From: Arthrinium phaeospermum
Lineage: Eukaryota; Ascomycota; Sordariomycetes; Amphisphaeriales; Apiosporaceae
NCBI GenBank assembly: GCA_006503535.1
Contig: QYRS01000009.1
Span: 2,232,001 to 2,296,000, forward strand
Length of the DNA: 64,000 nucleotides
Direction of reading: 5' to 3'
Each line of letters starts with the position of its first letter. Position 1 is the stretch's first letter. The position numbers were made by a program, and so were the translations under genes. The notes beneath the pieces were generated by a model, which saw nothing but the letters and a program-made list of their open reading frames with translations, did not search any database and was not told the origin of the DNA. Shown here in pieces: positions 23,209-34,646 of this stretch.

Positions 23209-25201
23209 ATGGGAGGAAACGGGGAGACTGCCAGCCGCGACAGTAGTCAAGCCCCGCCCGCGGCAATGGACTCCTCCACCACGTCGCAATCGCAAGGCTC
23301 GGCGGTCCGCGGGGCCTCGCTCCTGATAATCCTGCAGGTGGCATCCCGCGCCGTGACCTTCGTCGCGAACCAGCTCCTCCTGCGCTTCCTCACGGCTCAG
23401 CTGCTCGGCGTCTCGACCCAGCTCGAGGTCTACTACCTTTCAGTCCTCTTCTTCGCCCGCGAAAGCCTCCGAGTCGCCATCCAGCGACAAGGCCCCACCA
23501 CGACCACGACATCGACCGACCAAGATGACAAGAGCAAGAACAAGAACCACGACTCGGCCCAAGACAGCCAGTCCGTCGTCAACGTCGGCCACCTCGCCCT
23601 CGTCCTGGGCCTGGCCGCCGCCGTCGGCCTCGGCGGCGCCTACCTGAAATACGTCGACGCCGCCACGGCCGCGACCCCGCACCTGGACACGGCGCTGTAC
23701 ATCTACGGCCTGGCGGCGGTCGTCGAGCTGCTGTCGGAGCCCGCGTTCGTAGTGCTGCAGCACCGCCTCCGGTTCGGACCCCGCGCCGTGGCCGAGTCGT
23801 GCGCCACCTTCGTCCGGTGCGCCGTCACGTTCGGGGCCGCCAGCTGGGCCTGGCGCCGCGGCTACGACTGGGGCGCCCTGCCCTTTGCCCTGGGCCAGCT
23901 CGGGTACGGGCTCGGTCTGTCGGGTGTCTACTTTGGGTACGGCTGGTGGCTGGCGTCGGCGGAAGGGTTCTCGCTGTTGCCCCGACAGATCGCACAGTCT
24001 ACGGCAGCCGAGAAGAAGGAAAAGAAGCCGGACGATCAAGTCTCAGTACCGTCCAGCAGCAGCAACAGCGGCTATGCATTGGGCTTCTTCTACAGGCCGA
24101 CCCTCAACCTCGCGGCGAGCATGACGGCGCAGTCGCTAGTGAAACACATCCTGACGCAGGGCGACACCTTCCTCGTCTCCATCCTGTCGAACCCCCAGGC
24201 GCAGGGCGTCTATGCGCTCGCCAACAACTACGGCTCCCTCCTGGCCCGGCTCGTCTTCCAGCCCGTCGAGGAGAGCAGCCGCAACTACTTCAGCAAGCTC
24301 CTCGCCGCGACCCCGTCCGGCGACGACGACGAAGCAAAACCGGCCGCCGCCGCTACTGCTAGCACCCTCAAGGAGAAGAATGACGATGGTGCAACAGCAC
24401 TGGCACAGCAGCACAACCCGTCCGTCCCGTCCCAGCAGGCCCTCGCCAAAGCCCGCACCGACCTCGTCTCGATCCTGCATGCCTATCTACTGCTCTCCAT
24501 TCTCATCCTGACCCTAGGCCCCTTCGGCGCCCCCCTGCTCGTCCAACTAATCGCCGGCCCCGCCTGGGCCGCCAGCGGCGCCGGCCTCGTCCTGGCCCAG
24601 TACTGCCTCTACCTCCCCCTGCTGGCCCTCAACGGCATCGCCGAAGCCTTCGTGAGCTCCGTCGCCACGCGCGCCGACGTCCACCGCCAAAGCCTCTGGA
24701 TGGCCGCCTTCAGCGTCGCCTTCGCCGCCGCGGGATTCGTCACCCTCAAGGTCCTCGACCTCGGCGCCCCGGGCCTCGTCTACGCCAACGCCGTCAACAT
24801 GCTCGGCCGCATCGCCTGGAGCGGCGCCTTCATCCGCCGCTACTTCGACCGCGCCTCGGCCGGCAAGGTCCGCTTCGCCTTCTGGGCCGACGTCGTCGCC
24901 CGCGGCAGCATGGGCGTCTACGTCGCGTCGACGGCCGTATTGTGGCAGGTCCTCGGGCTCTGCGGCGTTAGCGTCGGCGGCGTGTCGAGTCACATCTTCA
25001 AGGACCTCTTCACGGTGTGCGCGTTGGCGCTGCCGTATGTTGGGCTCGTGTAAGTTTTGTTTTGTTTGATTATTCCTATTCATATTTTTCCCCCTTCCCG
25101 AAACACCAATAAATTGATCTAACACCAATCTTGTCTGCAGTGCGTACATGGAGCGCCGGTACCTCCTAGAGTGTTACCGCTCGATACGGGGAAGTGGTTG
25201 A
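23209..25201 (+). CDS. RFT1: RFT1, ER membrane protein of N-glycan precursor flipping
   Basis: Two exons, 23209..25049 and 25141..25201 (91-nt intron, GTAAGT donor, CTAAC branch site, TGCAG acceptor), give about 633 aa. RFT1 is a polytopic ER protein needed for the step in which the Man5GlcNAc2 lipid precursor of N-glycans becomes lumenal. Recognisable stretches are RGASLLIILQVASRAVTF and LGVSTQLEVYYLSVLFFAR near the N-terminus, LVKHILTQGDTFLVSI with VYALANNYGSLLARLVFQP in the middle, and YMERRYLLECYRSIRG at the end, coded mostly by exon 2. Two hydrophilic Lys/Asp/Ala-rich insertions (about residues 105-130 and 365-415) are lineage-specific loops. In-frame ATGs at 23158 and 23266 are alternatives. 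It converges on DBP3 with 188 bp between stop codons. Confidence 0.93.
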
Positions 25202-25389
25202 ATGCTGTGTCGCTTTCTCTTCGTAATCGCGTAGTAGAGTCTATATAACAACAATATTCTAACTCTAGAGACGGACAAGCCAGACCGCCAATAAGGTGCA
25301 GTCATCAAGTGTCTATATCGTGAGGCATTTCCTCCCGGTACAAAGACCAACAATATATAAATAAATTAAGTTGCCCCAGCTGCCAAAAT

Positions 25390-27401
25390 CTAGTCGAAAG
25401 TGATCTTGGTGGGCTTCTTGGTCATGTCAACGTCCTTGAAGAAGGCGCCGTAGGTGCCGTGCGTCTTCTTCTTCACCGTGGTGCCGAACTTCATGAGCTC
25501 TTCCGGTACGGGCTGGTTCGCTTGCCTCAGGATGTTGACCAATCTGGTTGTACGCGTTAGTAAGTGATGTTGCCGTTTTAATAACTCGACGCTGCCGTCG
25601 GAGTTACACAAGGAGGGACAGAAGAACTTACTCTCCGGAATGCGCCTTGTCGTGCTCAGTGAACATCGTAATAGCGAGGCCGTTCTTGCCGGCTCGGCCG
25701 GTACGACCGATACGGTGGACGTAGTCTTCGATTGTCAAGGGGAACTATACGAAAAATGGTCAGTAATCCGTTTCACAGTATTCTTTCCCGGTCTTCTCTC
25801 AGGCACAAACAGAATTGAGAGAAACAACATACCGTGACATTGAGGACCAACTTGACATCGGGGATATCCAGACCACGTGCCGCGACATCGGTGGCGACCA
25901 GGACGTTCTTATCGCCCTTCTTGAAAGCCTCTAGACTGCGGGTGCGCTGCTCCTGGCGCAAATCACCGTGGATGCCGACGACATTGATGCCGCGCGAACC
26001 CAGGAACTCCTCGACACGGGTGGCCTCCTTCTTGTAAAGACAGAAGACGATGACGCGCTCATTCTTGGGCTGCTGCTTGAGGATCTGCAGGACGCGTTGC
26101 TCCTTGCCACGCGGGTCACAGACTTCGACGCGCTGCTCGATGCGGATGTTGGCCTGCAGGTCGCCGGACTTGTTGCCGCCGATACGGACCTGCACGGGCG
26201 ACTTCATGAAGGTGGACGCGAGGGCCTGCACTTCCTGCGGCCATGTCGCGGTGAACATGAGGGTCTGGCGCTTCTCCTTGGCCGGGCACTTGCCCAGGAT
26301 CAGCTTGATGTCGTCCTCGAAACCCTTGTCCAGCATGCGGTCGGCCTCGTCCAGCACGGCGAAACTGGCGCTCGACAGCGATATGGACCCTTCCTCGAGG
26401 AAATCCTTGAGGCGGCCGGGCGTCGCGACGATGATGTCGGCCTTGCGCAGCAGGTTGCGCTGCGTGTCCTTGGACGCGCCACCGTAGACACAGACGGTCG
26501 ACAGACCGACGGTTGCGGCCAGCTTCTCCAGCTGCTCCGCGGACTGCATAGCAAGCTCGCGTGTGGGACTAACAACCACAGCACGGATGCGGCTCTCGTT
26601 CTTGCCGAGCTTGGGCATCTTCAGCACCTCCTCAACCAGGGGCAGACCAAAAGCGATGGTCTTTCCGGATCCAGTCTCGGCGACACCAACGATATCTCGG
26701 CCAGAAAGACCGAAGGGCCACGAGGCAGATTGAATAGGAGTTGGTGACTTGAAGGCTTTGAAAGGCTGCTGGGAGGTCAACTTCGTCGTGGGAAGGTGGC
26801 TGAATTCGGTGATGGGTCGGAGGGCTGGCTTGCCGGCCTCCGCTAACGGGTCTGTGATGTTGGTCTCGTTCGCCTTGAGGAAAGCCTCGATCTCGGACTC
26901 GGGCAGAGCGGTCAGGGAGGCGCTTTGCACATAGTTGGTGGCGGCACCGTTTGTGTTGTGGCCGACTACCGCGGCGCCATTTGTCGCAACCTCAGCATCC
27001 GCGTCTTGCGTCTTGCTCTTCTTGCTCTTCTTTTCTTTCTTGTCCTTCTTCTCCTTCTTGGGCTTCACCTCCTCTTCCTCAACGGCGCTGGTCTCGTTGC
27101 TGACGGCGGCGTCGCCGTTGGGGGTGCTCTCGGCTTCGACGGCGGACTCGTCTTCCGTCTTGGACTTCTTCTCCTTCTTGTCTTTCTTGGACTTCTTGTC
27201 CTTCTTCTTTTCTTTCTTCTCCTTCTTCTCCACCTTGGCTTCAGAGTCTACATCCATAGCATCTTCAGCAGGGGCAACGGGGGCTTCAGACTCCTCGACG
27301 GGGGCGGCGGCCTTGTCCTTCTTCGCCTTCTTGTCCTTCTTGGACTTCTTGCGCGACAAGGTCGCATCGTCCTCGACGTCGTCAAGAGTACGCTTAGACA
27401 T
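25390..27401 (-). CDS. DBP3: DEAD-box ATP-dependent RNA helicase DBP3
   Basis: Three exons from the start: 25833..27401, 25632..25744, 25390..25543 (introns 88 and 88 nt), giving 611 aa. All helicase motifs are visible: AETGSGKT at 241-248 (ATP binding), PTRELA near 279, TPGR at 327-330, DEAD at 351-354, TATW at 384-387, ARGLD near the end of exon 1, and HRIGRTGR at about 533-540 in exon 2. The first 160 residues are a Lys/Glu-rich low-complexity tail (KKDKK and KKEKK repeats), typical of nucleolar DBP3. The family acts in the nucleolus on pre-rRNA in 60S ribosome assembly. The start at 27401 is followed by SKRTLDD. The gene is divergent from MAD2 with a 449-bp gap, which suggests a shared promoter region. 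Confidence 0.93.
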
Positions 27402-27850
27402 GATGGCGAGGTAGCAGTCTCTCACGGGATGCAGTCTGGTGTGTATAAACTGCAATCTGGTGGTAGAAACTGTAAATTTGACAAGACTACAGAAAACCGA
27501 CTTGATCGCAATGCAAAAAGTTCGGGACCCTGCCGTATCGCTGATCCAATCCACCACTTTACCACTAGCCGCAATCGCAATTGATTGAAATTTTGGAAAA
27601 AGTTCTTATCTTATCGGCTCCCCACTGCTAGCGCATCTTAGCGCTTCGCTTGCTGCATAAAGATGCACTCAAGGCATAAGTGCCCCTGGCCATCCCTGTC
27701 ATAATCACCCCGCCATTTATCGTAGAGGGTGCAAGTAAACAATCTGAAGTTGGTAGTGACAGCACATAGATTTCTACCCCAGCCCACCAACCCGACACTT
27801 GCGACAACGGATACCCGCACCGACCCCATTCCACCACCAGATACGCAACC
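27402..27850. promoter_or_regulatory. Bidirectional intergenic promoter region, DBP3 / MAD2
   Basis: The only sequence between two divergent start codons is 449 bp, so both promoters must lie within it or overlap the 5' UTRs. No convincing TATA box was found, as is usual for housekeeping genes. Confidence 0.6.
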
Positions 27851-28676
27851 ATGGCAGACAAGATCAAGAAGTCCAAGTCGGGCGACGAGAAGAAGACCAA
27901 AGTCCACAAGCTGTCTCTGAAGGGCAGCTCCAAACTGGTGGCCGAATTCGTAAGACCTTATCCATCCACCCGACCCGTTGCATATCATGTGTGATATGCG
28001 CCATTGGCCATCCAATCTAACAGAAACCTCGCGCCTGCTCTAGTTTCACTACTCTATCAACACCATCCTTTTCCAGCGCGGCGTGTACCCGGCCGAGGAC
28101 TTCATCCAGGTCAAGAAGTATGGCCTCAACATGCTAGTGTCGGCCGACGACCAGGTCAAGGCCTATATCAAGAAAATCATGAGCCAGCTGGACCGCTGGA
28201 TGCAGCACGGCAAGATCAGCAAGCTGGTCATTGTCATCACCGACAAGGAGACGGGTGAGCACGTCGAGCGGTGGCAGTTCGACGTCGACATCTTCAACAA
28301 GGACGCCAAGAAATCCAGCAAGTCGAAATCATCCAAATCAGCTGCGGCAGCAGCACCCGAGGGCGGCGATGAGAACAACGAGTCCGAGGGCGGCAAGAAG
28401 ATCGTGGCCGACACCAACAAGACAGAAGAGGAGATCCAGGACGAGATCCGCGCGCTGTTCCGCCAGATCACCGCCACCGTCACCTTCCTGCCCCAGCTCC
28501 AGAGCACCTACACCTTCAACGTGCTGGTCTACGCCGACGCTGATAGCGAGGTGCCCGTCGAGTGGGGCGACAGCGACGCCAAGGAGATTGCCAACGGTGA
28601 GAAGGTCCAGCTGAGGAGTTTCAGCACGACCAACCACCGGGTAGAGACGCTGGTCAGCTACCGTGTGGACTCGTAA
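27851..28676 (+). CDS. MAD2: Spindle assembly checkpoint protein MAD2 (HORMA domain)
   Basis: Two exons, 27851..27949 and 28044..28676 (94-nt intron, GTAAGA donor, CTCTAG acceptor), give 243 aa. MAD2 binds CDC20 and holds back the anaphase-promoting complex until kinetochores attach. HORMA signatures: the SSKLVAEF-FHYSINTILFQRGVYP segment across the intron, KKYGLNMLVSAD, LVIVITDKETGEHVERWQFD, EIRALFRQITATVTFLPQL, and the safety-belt end RSFSTTNHRVETLVSY. It exceeds the usual 205-210 aa because of a basic N-terminal extension (about 20 residues) and a Ser/Lys/Ala-rich loop at about residues 118-150. The ATG context is good (ACCATGG). Confidence 0.94.
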
Positions 28677-29423
28677 CCGCGGCGGGCCTGTCCTGTCCTC
28701 CTTCCCCCCTTTCGGAAGAGGATTCGCGACTGAGCGAACACCCCCTTCTAATGTATGTGATATGATGGTTATTGGCGTTGCTGGCGTTAGAGCGGTGGTA
28801 GGCAAACCCACGCCGGGAAAACTCGGGAGGGATGATGATGCCTTGTTGTATAGTACGAACTGAATGTCCGCATACGGACGGGGATCTAATGACTCTCAAA
28901 CGGCGCAGTTCCTTCTGCACAGCAGGATGTTTTCTTGCTCGCAATCAAAAAGCAGATACGTAAATCTTCTTACATAATCGAACCAAACTCAGCTCATATG
29001 GAAATGCAAGTTGATCTCCAATCCTAATTCAGCCCTGGATGTAACACCGAGTCAGGTAAATGACTCAATCAATAAGGGCTAACTGAGCAAGATTGCTATA
29101 CTCTGTTGATGAAATAACTTCACAATCTATTTTTGTGATTGATTTCTATAATACCCGTGCCCTTTTCCGACCCAGAGCCATCAACCCCACGATGGCATCT
29201 CGTTTTCATCCCATAGCGCCCACCAATGACTAGAACTAGGTAAGCTAGTTAAGTTTCAGATATAATTGGGAATTGCAACGCAGGGAGGTCCCCACACACA
29301 ACCAAACAATCCCTTTTTCCCTCCCTTCTTCTTTCCTTTCCTGTCTTCGAAAAATAACCACCATGATGCCTAACCAAATGAAAGCTCCCGTCCGTCCATG
29401 ACACTATCAGTCAGTCCAATGGC
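28677..29423. other. Intergenic between convergent MAD2 and carbonic anhydrase
   Basis: The stretch contains the 3' regions of two convergent genes. I saw no gene or repeat in it. Confidence 0.5.
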
Positions 29424-30296
29424 TCAGTTGGTCAGGTTGTAGATCTTCTGAATCTTGGCCAGCATGGACTCGAAGTCGACGTTGAGGTCCTTGAGCAGGC
29501 CGTTGTGGAAGTCGAAGACCCAGCCGTGCACGATGGGGTACGTGTTCTCGGCGTAGGACTGCTGGACGGCGGCCATCTTGACGACGTTGCGGCAGTTCTC
29601 GACGACGTTGAGCTCGACCAGGCGGTTGTAGCGGGCCTCCTCGTCCTTCATGGCGTCGAGCTCCTCCTCGTGCAGCCGGTAGACGTCGCGGATGTTGCGC
29701 AGCCAGGGGTTGAGGATGCCGAGGTCCTTGGGCGTCATGGCGGCCTTGACGCCGCCGCAGCCGTAGTGCCCGCACACGACAATGTGCTTGACGTGCAGGT
29801 GGCGCACGGCGTAGTCCAGGACCGCCATGACGTTGAGGTCGTTGTTGGGCACCAGGTTCGCGATGTTGCGGTGCACGAAGGCCTCGCCGGGGCCCAGGCC
29901 GGCAATCTGCTCGGCCGGGATGCGCGAGTCGCTGCACCCGATCCACAGGTAGTCGGGCGTCTGGCCCTCGGACAGCTTGGCGAAGTAGCCCGGGTCCCGC
30001 TGCTCCTGCGCCGCGGCCCACGCCCGGTTGTGGTCAAAGACCCGGTCGTGGTCCTGCTTCAGGTAGTGGGGGATCTGCTTCTCGTCGGCCATCTTGCGCC
30101 AGGCACTGTCCTTGTGCGAGGTGGGTGGTGATGAGTCTTTGGAGGAGGAACAGTAGCGCGGAGCGAATGCAGCAGCGCTAGTAAGACGAGAGGCTTTGGT
30201 GAGTATTGTGGGCCGGATGACGATACGAGAGTAGTTGATGACGGAGTGATGTCCGGTAGTTGAGAGCAGAGAGGTGCCGAGCCGTATCGAGGACAT
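29424..30296 (-). CDS. Beta-class carbonic anhydrase, probably mitochondrial
   Basis: A single-exon frame of 290 aa. Beta-carbonic anhydrases interconvert CO2 and bicarbonate with a zinc ion. Zinc ligands and the catalytic dyad are visible: CSDSR with Cys121, Asp123 and Arg125, then HYGC with His177 and Cys180. Conserved helices EAFVHRNIANLV and NVMAVLDYAVRHL lie between them. The first 68 residues are Ser/Arg/Thr-rich and nearly free of acids until about residue 54, as in a mitochondrial targeting peptide; the enzyme core begins at Met69 (MADEKQIPHYL, codon at 30092). Use of Met69 would yield a cytosolic form. Fungal relatives are NCE103 and the CAS enzymes, so I leave the exact symbol open. 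Confidence 0.93.
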   Translation of the reverse strand: MSSIRLGTSLLSTTGHHSVINYSRIVIRPTILTKASRLTSAAAFAPRYCSSSKDSSPPTSHKDSAWRKMADEKQIPHYLKQDHDRVFDHNRAWAAAQEQRDPGYFAKLSEGQTPDYLWIGCSDSRIPAEQIAGLGPGEAFVHRNIANLVPNNDLNVMAVLDYAVRHLHVKHIVVCGHYGCGGVKAAMTPKDLGILNPWLRNIRDVYRLHEEELDAMKDEEARYNRLVELNVVENCRNVVKMAAVQQSYAENTYPIVHGWVFDFHNGLLKDLNVDFESMLAKIQKIYNLTN

Positions 30297-30957
30297 TGGT
30301 GGGAACCAAAGGGGGAAAAGAGATTATGTACGAATCGTACGACTTGACGACCTTGGTGAACAGGTTAGTTCCTTGAAGAGGAGGATGGCCAACCCCTCTT
30401 GATCGTCGGCGGACGCTTGTTGGTCGACACTTCCCCCCGTCGCCGGCCCCGGCAAGATAAGGTTTGCATCCCTTGGCTTGGCGTGGCTCAGCTTGTCCTC
30501 AGCTGCACCTGCCTGGCAGCTGGCAGGGCTCAACGACGGCCCTTCACATGTGCCGGGCTACCTGCATGTACCCGGTCATGTCAATATAAACCAAATGGAA
30601 CGCTGTTTCGCACAGTTTCATCGACTTAACATGAGCTATGCCTTCCGTTTCCAGATATAATTGGGGAGTTGCTGTGGTGGATATGCTTGGCGCAACAGAT
30701 TCATCCACCAAGTCAAAAGCGGTTACTCGAGAGCAATTGTTGCTTATGACTTGAATCATTCCGGGATGTTGTATTCAGTGATGGCCCAAGGCAACGCACC
30801 AAACTATGTAGATAGATCCTTCACAGCTTTTTAGTTTGGTCAAACCCCATACTGATCTGAGATACCATCGACCCGCCTTTCGTCCCCGCACAGAATAACC
30901 TATCATGCCCCGCTGAATACGGGCAATAGGTAGAGCCTCAACTCCATACCCGTGATA
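30297..30957. other. Intergenic, upstream of the carbonic anhydrase gene
   Basis: The 661-bp stretch lies between two minus-strand genes. It should hold the carbonic anhydrase promoter and the 3' end of the methyltransferase gene. I saw nothing else in it. Confidence 0.45.
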
Positions 30958-31926
30958 CTAGGATGTCCCCGTCCCCGTCGACTGTCCAGAGTCATCCGCT
31001 CCAGCAAAAGCAAACCGCGCGTTCTGCCCAAAGGCGCTGTTGCTGCTGGACAGCGACGCCAGCGCCATCTTGAGCACGCCCGCGACGTCCTCGCCAAAGA
31101 GCGGCACCTGGCTCTGCCCGAACGCCTTGTTGCCCATGTAGTCGGCCGAGCGCACGTGCTCGACCAGCCGGAGCCGCGTGTGGAACGTCTCGACCTCGCG
31201 CGCGTCGTCGGTGCCCCACCGCCACTTGGCGCCGCTGGCCTTGAGCAGCGAGACGTGGTCGGTGTACTTCACGTACAGGCTCGAGACCGTGTCCAGGAGG
31301 ATCTCGCCGCCGCCCCCCTCGCTGAAGTGCGCGACCAGCTCGCGCACGAGGGCCTCGACTTGGGCCGGGGTCAGGTACATGAACAGGCCCTCGGCCATGA
31401 TGAGCGTCGGCCGGTCCGCGGGGATGTCGTGCAGCCAGCCCGCGGCCGTGATGTCCAGGGTGCGCAGGTGGTAGTCGCCCGGGGGCGCTTGCGGGATCAG
31501 CCGTTGCCGCAGGTCCACGACCAGGGGCCGGTCCAAGTCGATCCAGCGCACGTCGGGGCGGCCCCGGTTCACGCGGTGGACCCGGCAGTCGAGGCCGCAG
31601 CCCAGGTAGAGCACGGTGACGGGCTCGGTCTTGTGCTGCTGGAGGAAGTCCCGGCACCAGCGGTCGAAGGTCATGCTCCGGTTCACCACCCACCGGGTCG
31701 CCCGGTCGTTGTCCACGGCCCGGAACGTCGACCGCGTAAGGTCGATGTCGCACGACTCGATCAGCCGCGAGGCGTAGGGGTCGCCCAGGACCGGATTCGG
31801 GCTCTCGGCGTCCCGGGCCTTGGGCAGGAGCGTGCAGAACAGGGTCTCCTCGACGCCCTTTAGTCGGATTTTCTCCTTTGGCCGCTCGCCCAGGTCTGCA
31901 GGCTGGCTATCTGACGAGATGGACAT
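30958..31926 (-). CDS. SAM-dependent methyltransferase, LCM (leucine carboxyl methyltransferase) family
   Basis: A single-exon frame of 322 aa. The fold is set by the SAM-binding glycine motif LYLGCGLDCRV at about 106-116, the acidic ribose-binding turn RWIDLDRP about 20 residues later, and TLIMAEGLFMYLT in the following strand. This layout fits PF04072. Members include the PP2A carboxyl methyltransferase and many TcmP-like O-methyltransferases of small molecules. The shorter length and FMYLTPAQVEALVREL context point to the second group; true PP2A methyltransferases (PPM1) have a different central region. No polyketide synthase or other tailoring gene lies nearby, so a metabolic role is only an inference. 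The C-terminus is a low-complexity Ser/Gly/Thr tail. Confidence 0.85.
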   Translation of the reverse strand: MSISSDSQPADLGERPKEKIRLKGVEETLFCTLLPKARDAESPNPVLGDPYASRLIESCDIDLTRSTFRAVDNDRATRWVVNRSMTFDRWCRDFLQQHKTEPVTVLYLGCGLDCRVHRVNRGRPDVRWIDLDRPLVVDLRQRLIPQAPPGDYHLRTLDITAAGWLHDIPADRPTLIMAEGLFMYLTPAQVEALVRELVAHFSEGGGGEILLDTVSSLYVKYTDHVSLLKASGAKWRWGTDDAREVETFHTRLRLVEHVRSADYMGNKAFGQSQVPLFGEDVAGVLKMALASLSSSNSAFGQNARFAFAGADDSGQSTGTGTS

Positions 31927-33605
31927 TGCTGGTTGTTGAGTACGATAGTGTGTTGATAGACAAGGTATTGGTTACCGATGTAATGGATGTGGAAAAGTAG
32001 CAACTCCTAGCGTGACTCTATATTCGGCAAGGGAGGAAGGGTCGGGAAAATTTGAAGACGCAACGGCTCGGTACGACTTCATGATGAGCAAACACGTAAA
32101 ATCAAGTTGGGCCTAGGCCAAGAAACTCCACTCTTCATGTAGGGAGGGGCGAAGTCCTACAAAAATGCAGCCGGTACCCGAAACGGGATCGTTTGCCGAG
32201 AATGAGGACCCGAAGGGTCGAGTCTGCCTGCCGCTCTGCGGCGCGGCGCGCCATCCTTGTTCGCCCAAGAATGGCGGCATGTGGGCCGGGCGGTCCGTAG
32301 CATCGTATCTGTTGCAATATTGGCATCGTAGTATGGTAGGAATAAAGCTCCTCTTCCAGTTCATGTGCAAATATCATTGTTGTGTTTGGAACCGCAGAAC
32401 AGCACAAAGGTGAGCCAGGTCGAGGCTGAACATAAGGCTAAGCTGATATTCCACCCTGTGAATTCTATAAAATGCTCCCATTCAAGGGTTGCTTTGTAGG
32501 GAACATTTTATTCTCTGGCTTGTAGATACCCTGAGAAGGATATCATGTACAAAGCACTGGCAACAGTAGCATTCTAGAAGCATGAAAGCCATAGTCCCTT
32601 GTCACAACAATACTCCTATTCATGGTACAGGACAAGTACCAATAATGATACCACACACTTGGCAACACATACGAGTCACTTTATATTTAACACATTGGCA
32701 ATATGGTATGCCATTGCTCGCACGAGTCAAGACAGGTCTCCTTCCAGCCTCGAAGAACTATCCTGAAGCTGATTGCTTTACTTCTTCAGCCACCTTGTAG
32801 TAAAAAGTCAGCGCTTGCTGAGTCTGGTGGTATTGTCGAGATTAAGGAGGCCCCTGAGCACCATGTCCCAGACAGCTAGCAAGTCTATATATGTTCAAAC
32901 TACCAGGTCAGCACTCACTTCACGACTCTCTCAGGTGGAAAGCATGATCATGTTCGGCGAGACTACACGAGATATAACGATTCCTACTTCGCCGTTGTTG
33001 GCCAGACCTCTTGCAACATCGCCGACATGCATCCTTACAGCAGTCCATGGTAGTTCTTATCACACTCTCGCCGAGGTGGGGTCTTGTTCAGCAGGCTGTG
33101 GCATCTCGTACCTCACTGTCGCCGAGATGCATGTCCTTCCATTGAATAGTTTCTAATCAGTTCTTCGGATGTTCAGATATGGCAGATGTACCCACCCACC
33201 CACTCACTACTCTGTACCATCTGGGCAGAAGCAACCTGGCAGCCCACCCCCTCTGCTTTTGTGAAGTTGGGAACCAGATTTTCTCTACAGAGAACCGACT
33301 GAAATCCAAAAGGTCATTTCCTGAAAGGTAAACAACCATTTCCATTATGCTTGAGCATTTGCGCACATGTTATCGTGATGCTGTTTTAAATCCATACATC
33401 GCTAATACGCATGTTTCTGACAGGAAAAGCGAGATCAACAAACGCTATAGCATCCTATACGCAGGCTCTTGTCTGAAGCAGAAACGCTAACGCTAACACG
33501 CGCAAGACACAACGTACGCACAACACCTCATCGCCTCTCGACGACAGTGAATAACCTAATCAGGAAAAATTTCCAGAACCCTCCACGACTCAACAGTCCA
33601 CCACC
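31927..33605. other. Intergenic; possible small gene relic at about 32820-33055
   Basis: No intact gene is supported. One plus-strand frame, starting at 32820, gives two protein-like blocks in the same register, GGIVEIKEAPEHHVPDS before a TAG at 32877, and DYTRYNDSYFAVVGQT with CNIADMHPYSSPW before a TAG near 33051. They may be a decayed small gene or chance. The left part should hold the methyltransferase promoter. Confidence 0.3.
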
Positions 33606-33974
33606 ATGGAGAAGAAGAAGAACAACCGGGCCCTTGCCCTTGCCCGAGCTACCGCTGCTGCGGCCAACGCCGCCGCTGGCCGTGGCCCCTCCGAGAACAA
33701 CATCGACGAGAAGGCCCGCAAGCCCCCCAAGAAGAAGAAGGACAAGCAGAAGCAGGATGTGGTGAAGAAGGGAGATCGCCCCCAAAACCCGATTTCTGAA
33801 CCTGATCTCCGTAACGGCAAGCGTAATTTCAAAAGGAAGATGTGGAAGCTGTGTAAAGGCAACATGTTGGAGGCCGCCAGAATACAGATGAAGGAACTCA
33901 GCATGCGAGAGAATCCCAAGGGCGTTGTCGTCAAGAAGGAGGGGGCGGGCGATCAGACGGAGGATCGCAACTAA
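33606..33974 (+). CDS. Small basic hypothetical protein
   Basis: A single-exon frame of 122 aa with a strong ATG context (CCACCATGG). The N-terminus is Lys/Ala-rich; residues 38-50 are a Lys-rich stretch (RKPPKKKKDKQKQD), and the C-terminal third reads MWKLCKGNMLEAARIQMKEL, predicted to be an amphipathic helix. There is no known domain. It may be a nuclear or nucleolar protein judging by charge, but this is weak. Antisense frames over the same DNA are longer but less protein-like. Confidence 0.45.
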   Translation: MEKKKNNRALALARATAAAANAAAGRGPSENNIDEKARKPPKKKKDKQKQDVVKKGDRPQNPISEPDLRNGKRNFKRKMWKLCKGNMLEAARIQMKELSMRENPKGVVVKKEGAGDQTEDRN

Positions 33975-34646
33975 GGGAAGAACTTCTTCGGCGTTCTTGT
34001 AGAATATGGGTCTGATCTGTATGCAATTACGGTGCGAATCAGACAGGAAAGGCATCGCATCTTCCTGGATAATCTGACATTCTAGTTGCCTTCTTTGTTC
34101 AATTTGGATATTGGATAAGACTTTGAGTAGTTCCACATAGTCCAGATAGAAAAGCAGGGCTAGCACAGATAACAACCTCCTGCTACACACTTCATCTTGT
34201 TGCCAGTATAATACGGCAACCCTTTGACAACAACAGCACCACAACATACTACCCTGTGCACAGGTTTTGACTCTGGTTCGAGTGCGAAATCCGTTGATCC
34301 AGAACACCAACATGTACAGAGCACAAAGCTCAGGAGACTATCTTCCGTCTGCACGAAGGCTGCCTATGGTCTACTCACATTCTTCTGCGAGCCCTGTAAG
34401 TTGACTTCCCCAGACCACCTCTTAGGAATCGAACTTTTCTCCCACCTCGGGAACCCTCTTGGGCTGAAGCAGTTCAGCAGCCCGGATCAGTCGAGATGCG
34501 ATGTGTTTCGTCCTCCACATCAGTTGCTGGACGAACCATGGCGCCACCAAAGTTTGTATGCTCACCCAACCACACACACACCAACTCTGCAGGTAAAGCA
34601 GTCGCTACCAGTGTTCCTATGTAAGTCAAAATATATATCTCTCTAT
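33975..34646. other. Intergenic before tRNA-like copy 2
   Basis: No coding signal is supported. Frames on both strands are short and lack domains. Confidence 0.4.

Noticed and set aside
30952..31863. 303-aa plus-strand frame over the LCM methyltransferase
   Set aside because: It is an antisense shadow with an Arg/Val/Ala/His-rich product and no domain; the minus strand shows all SAM motifs.
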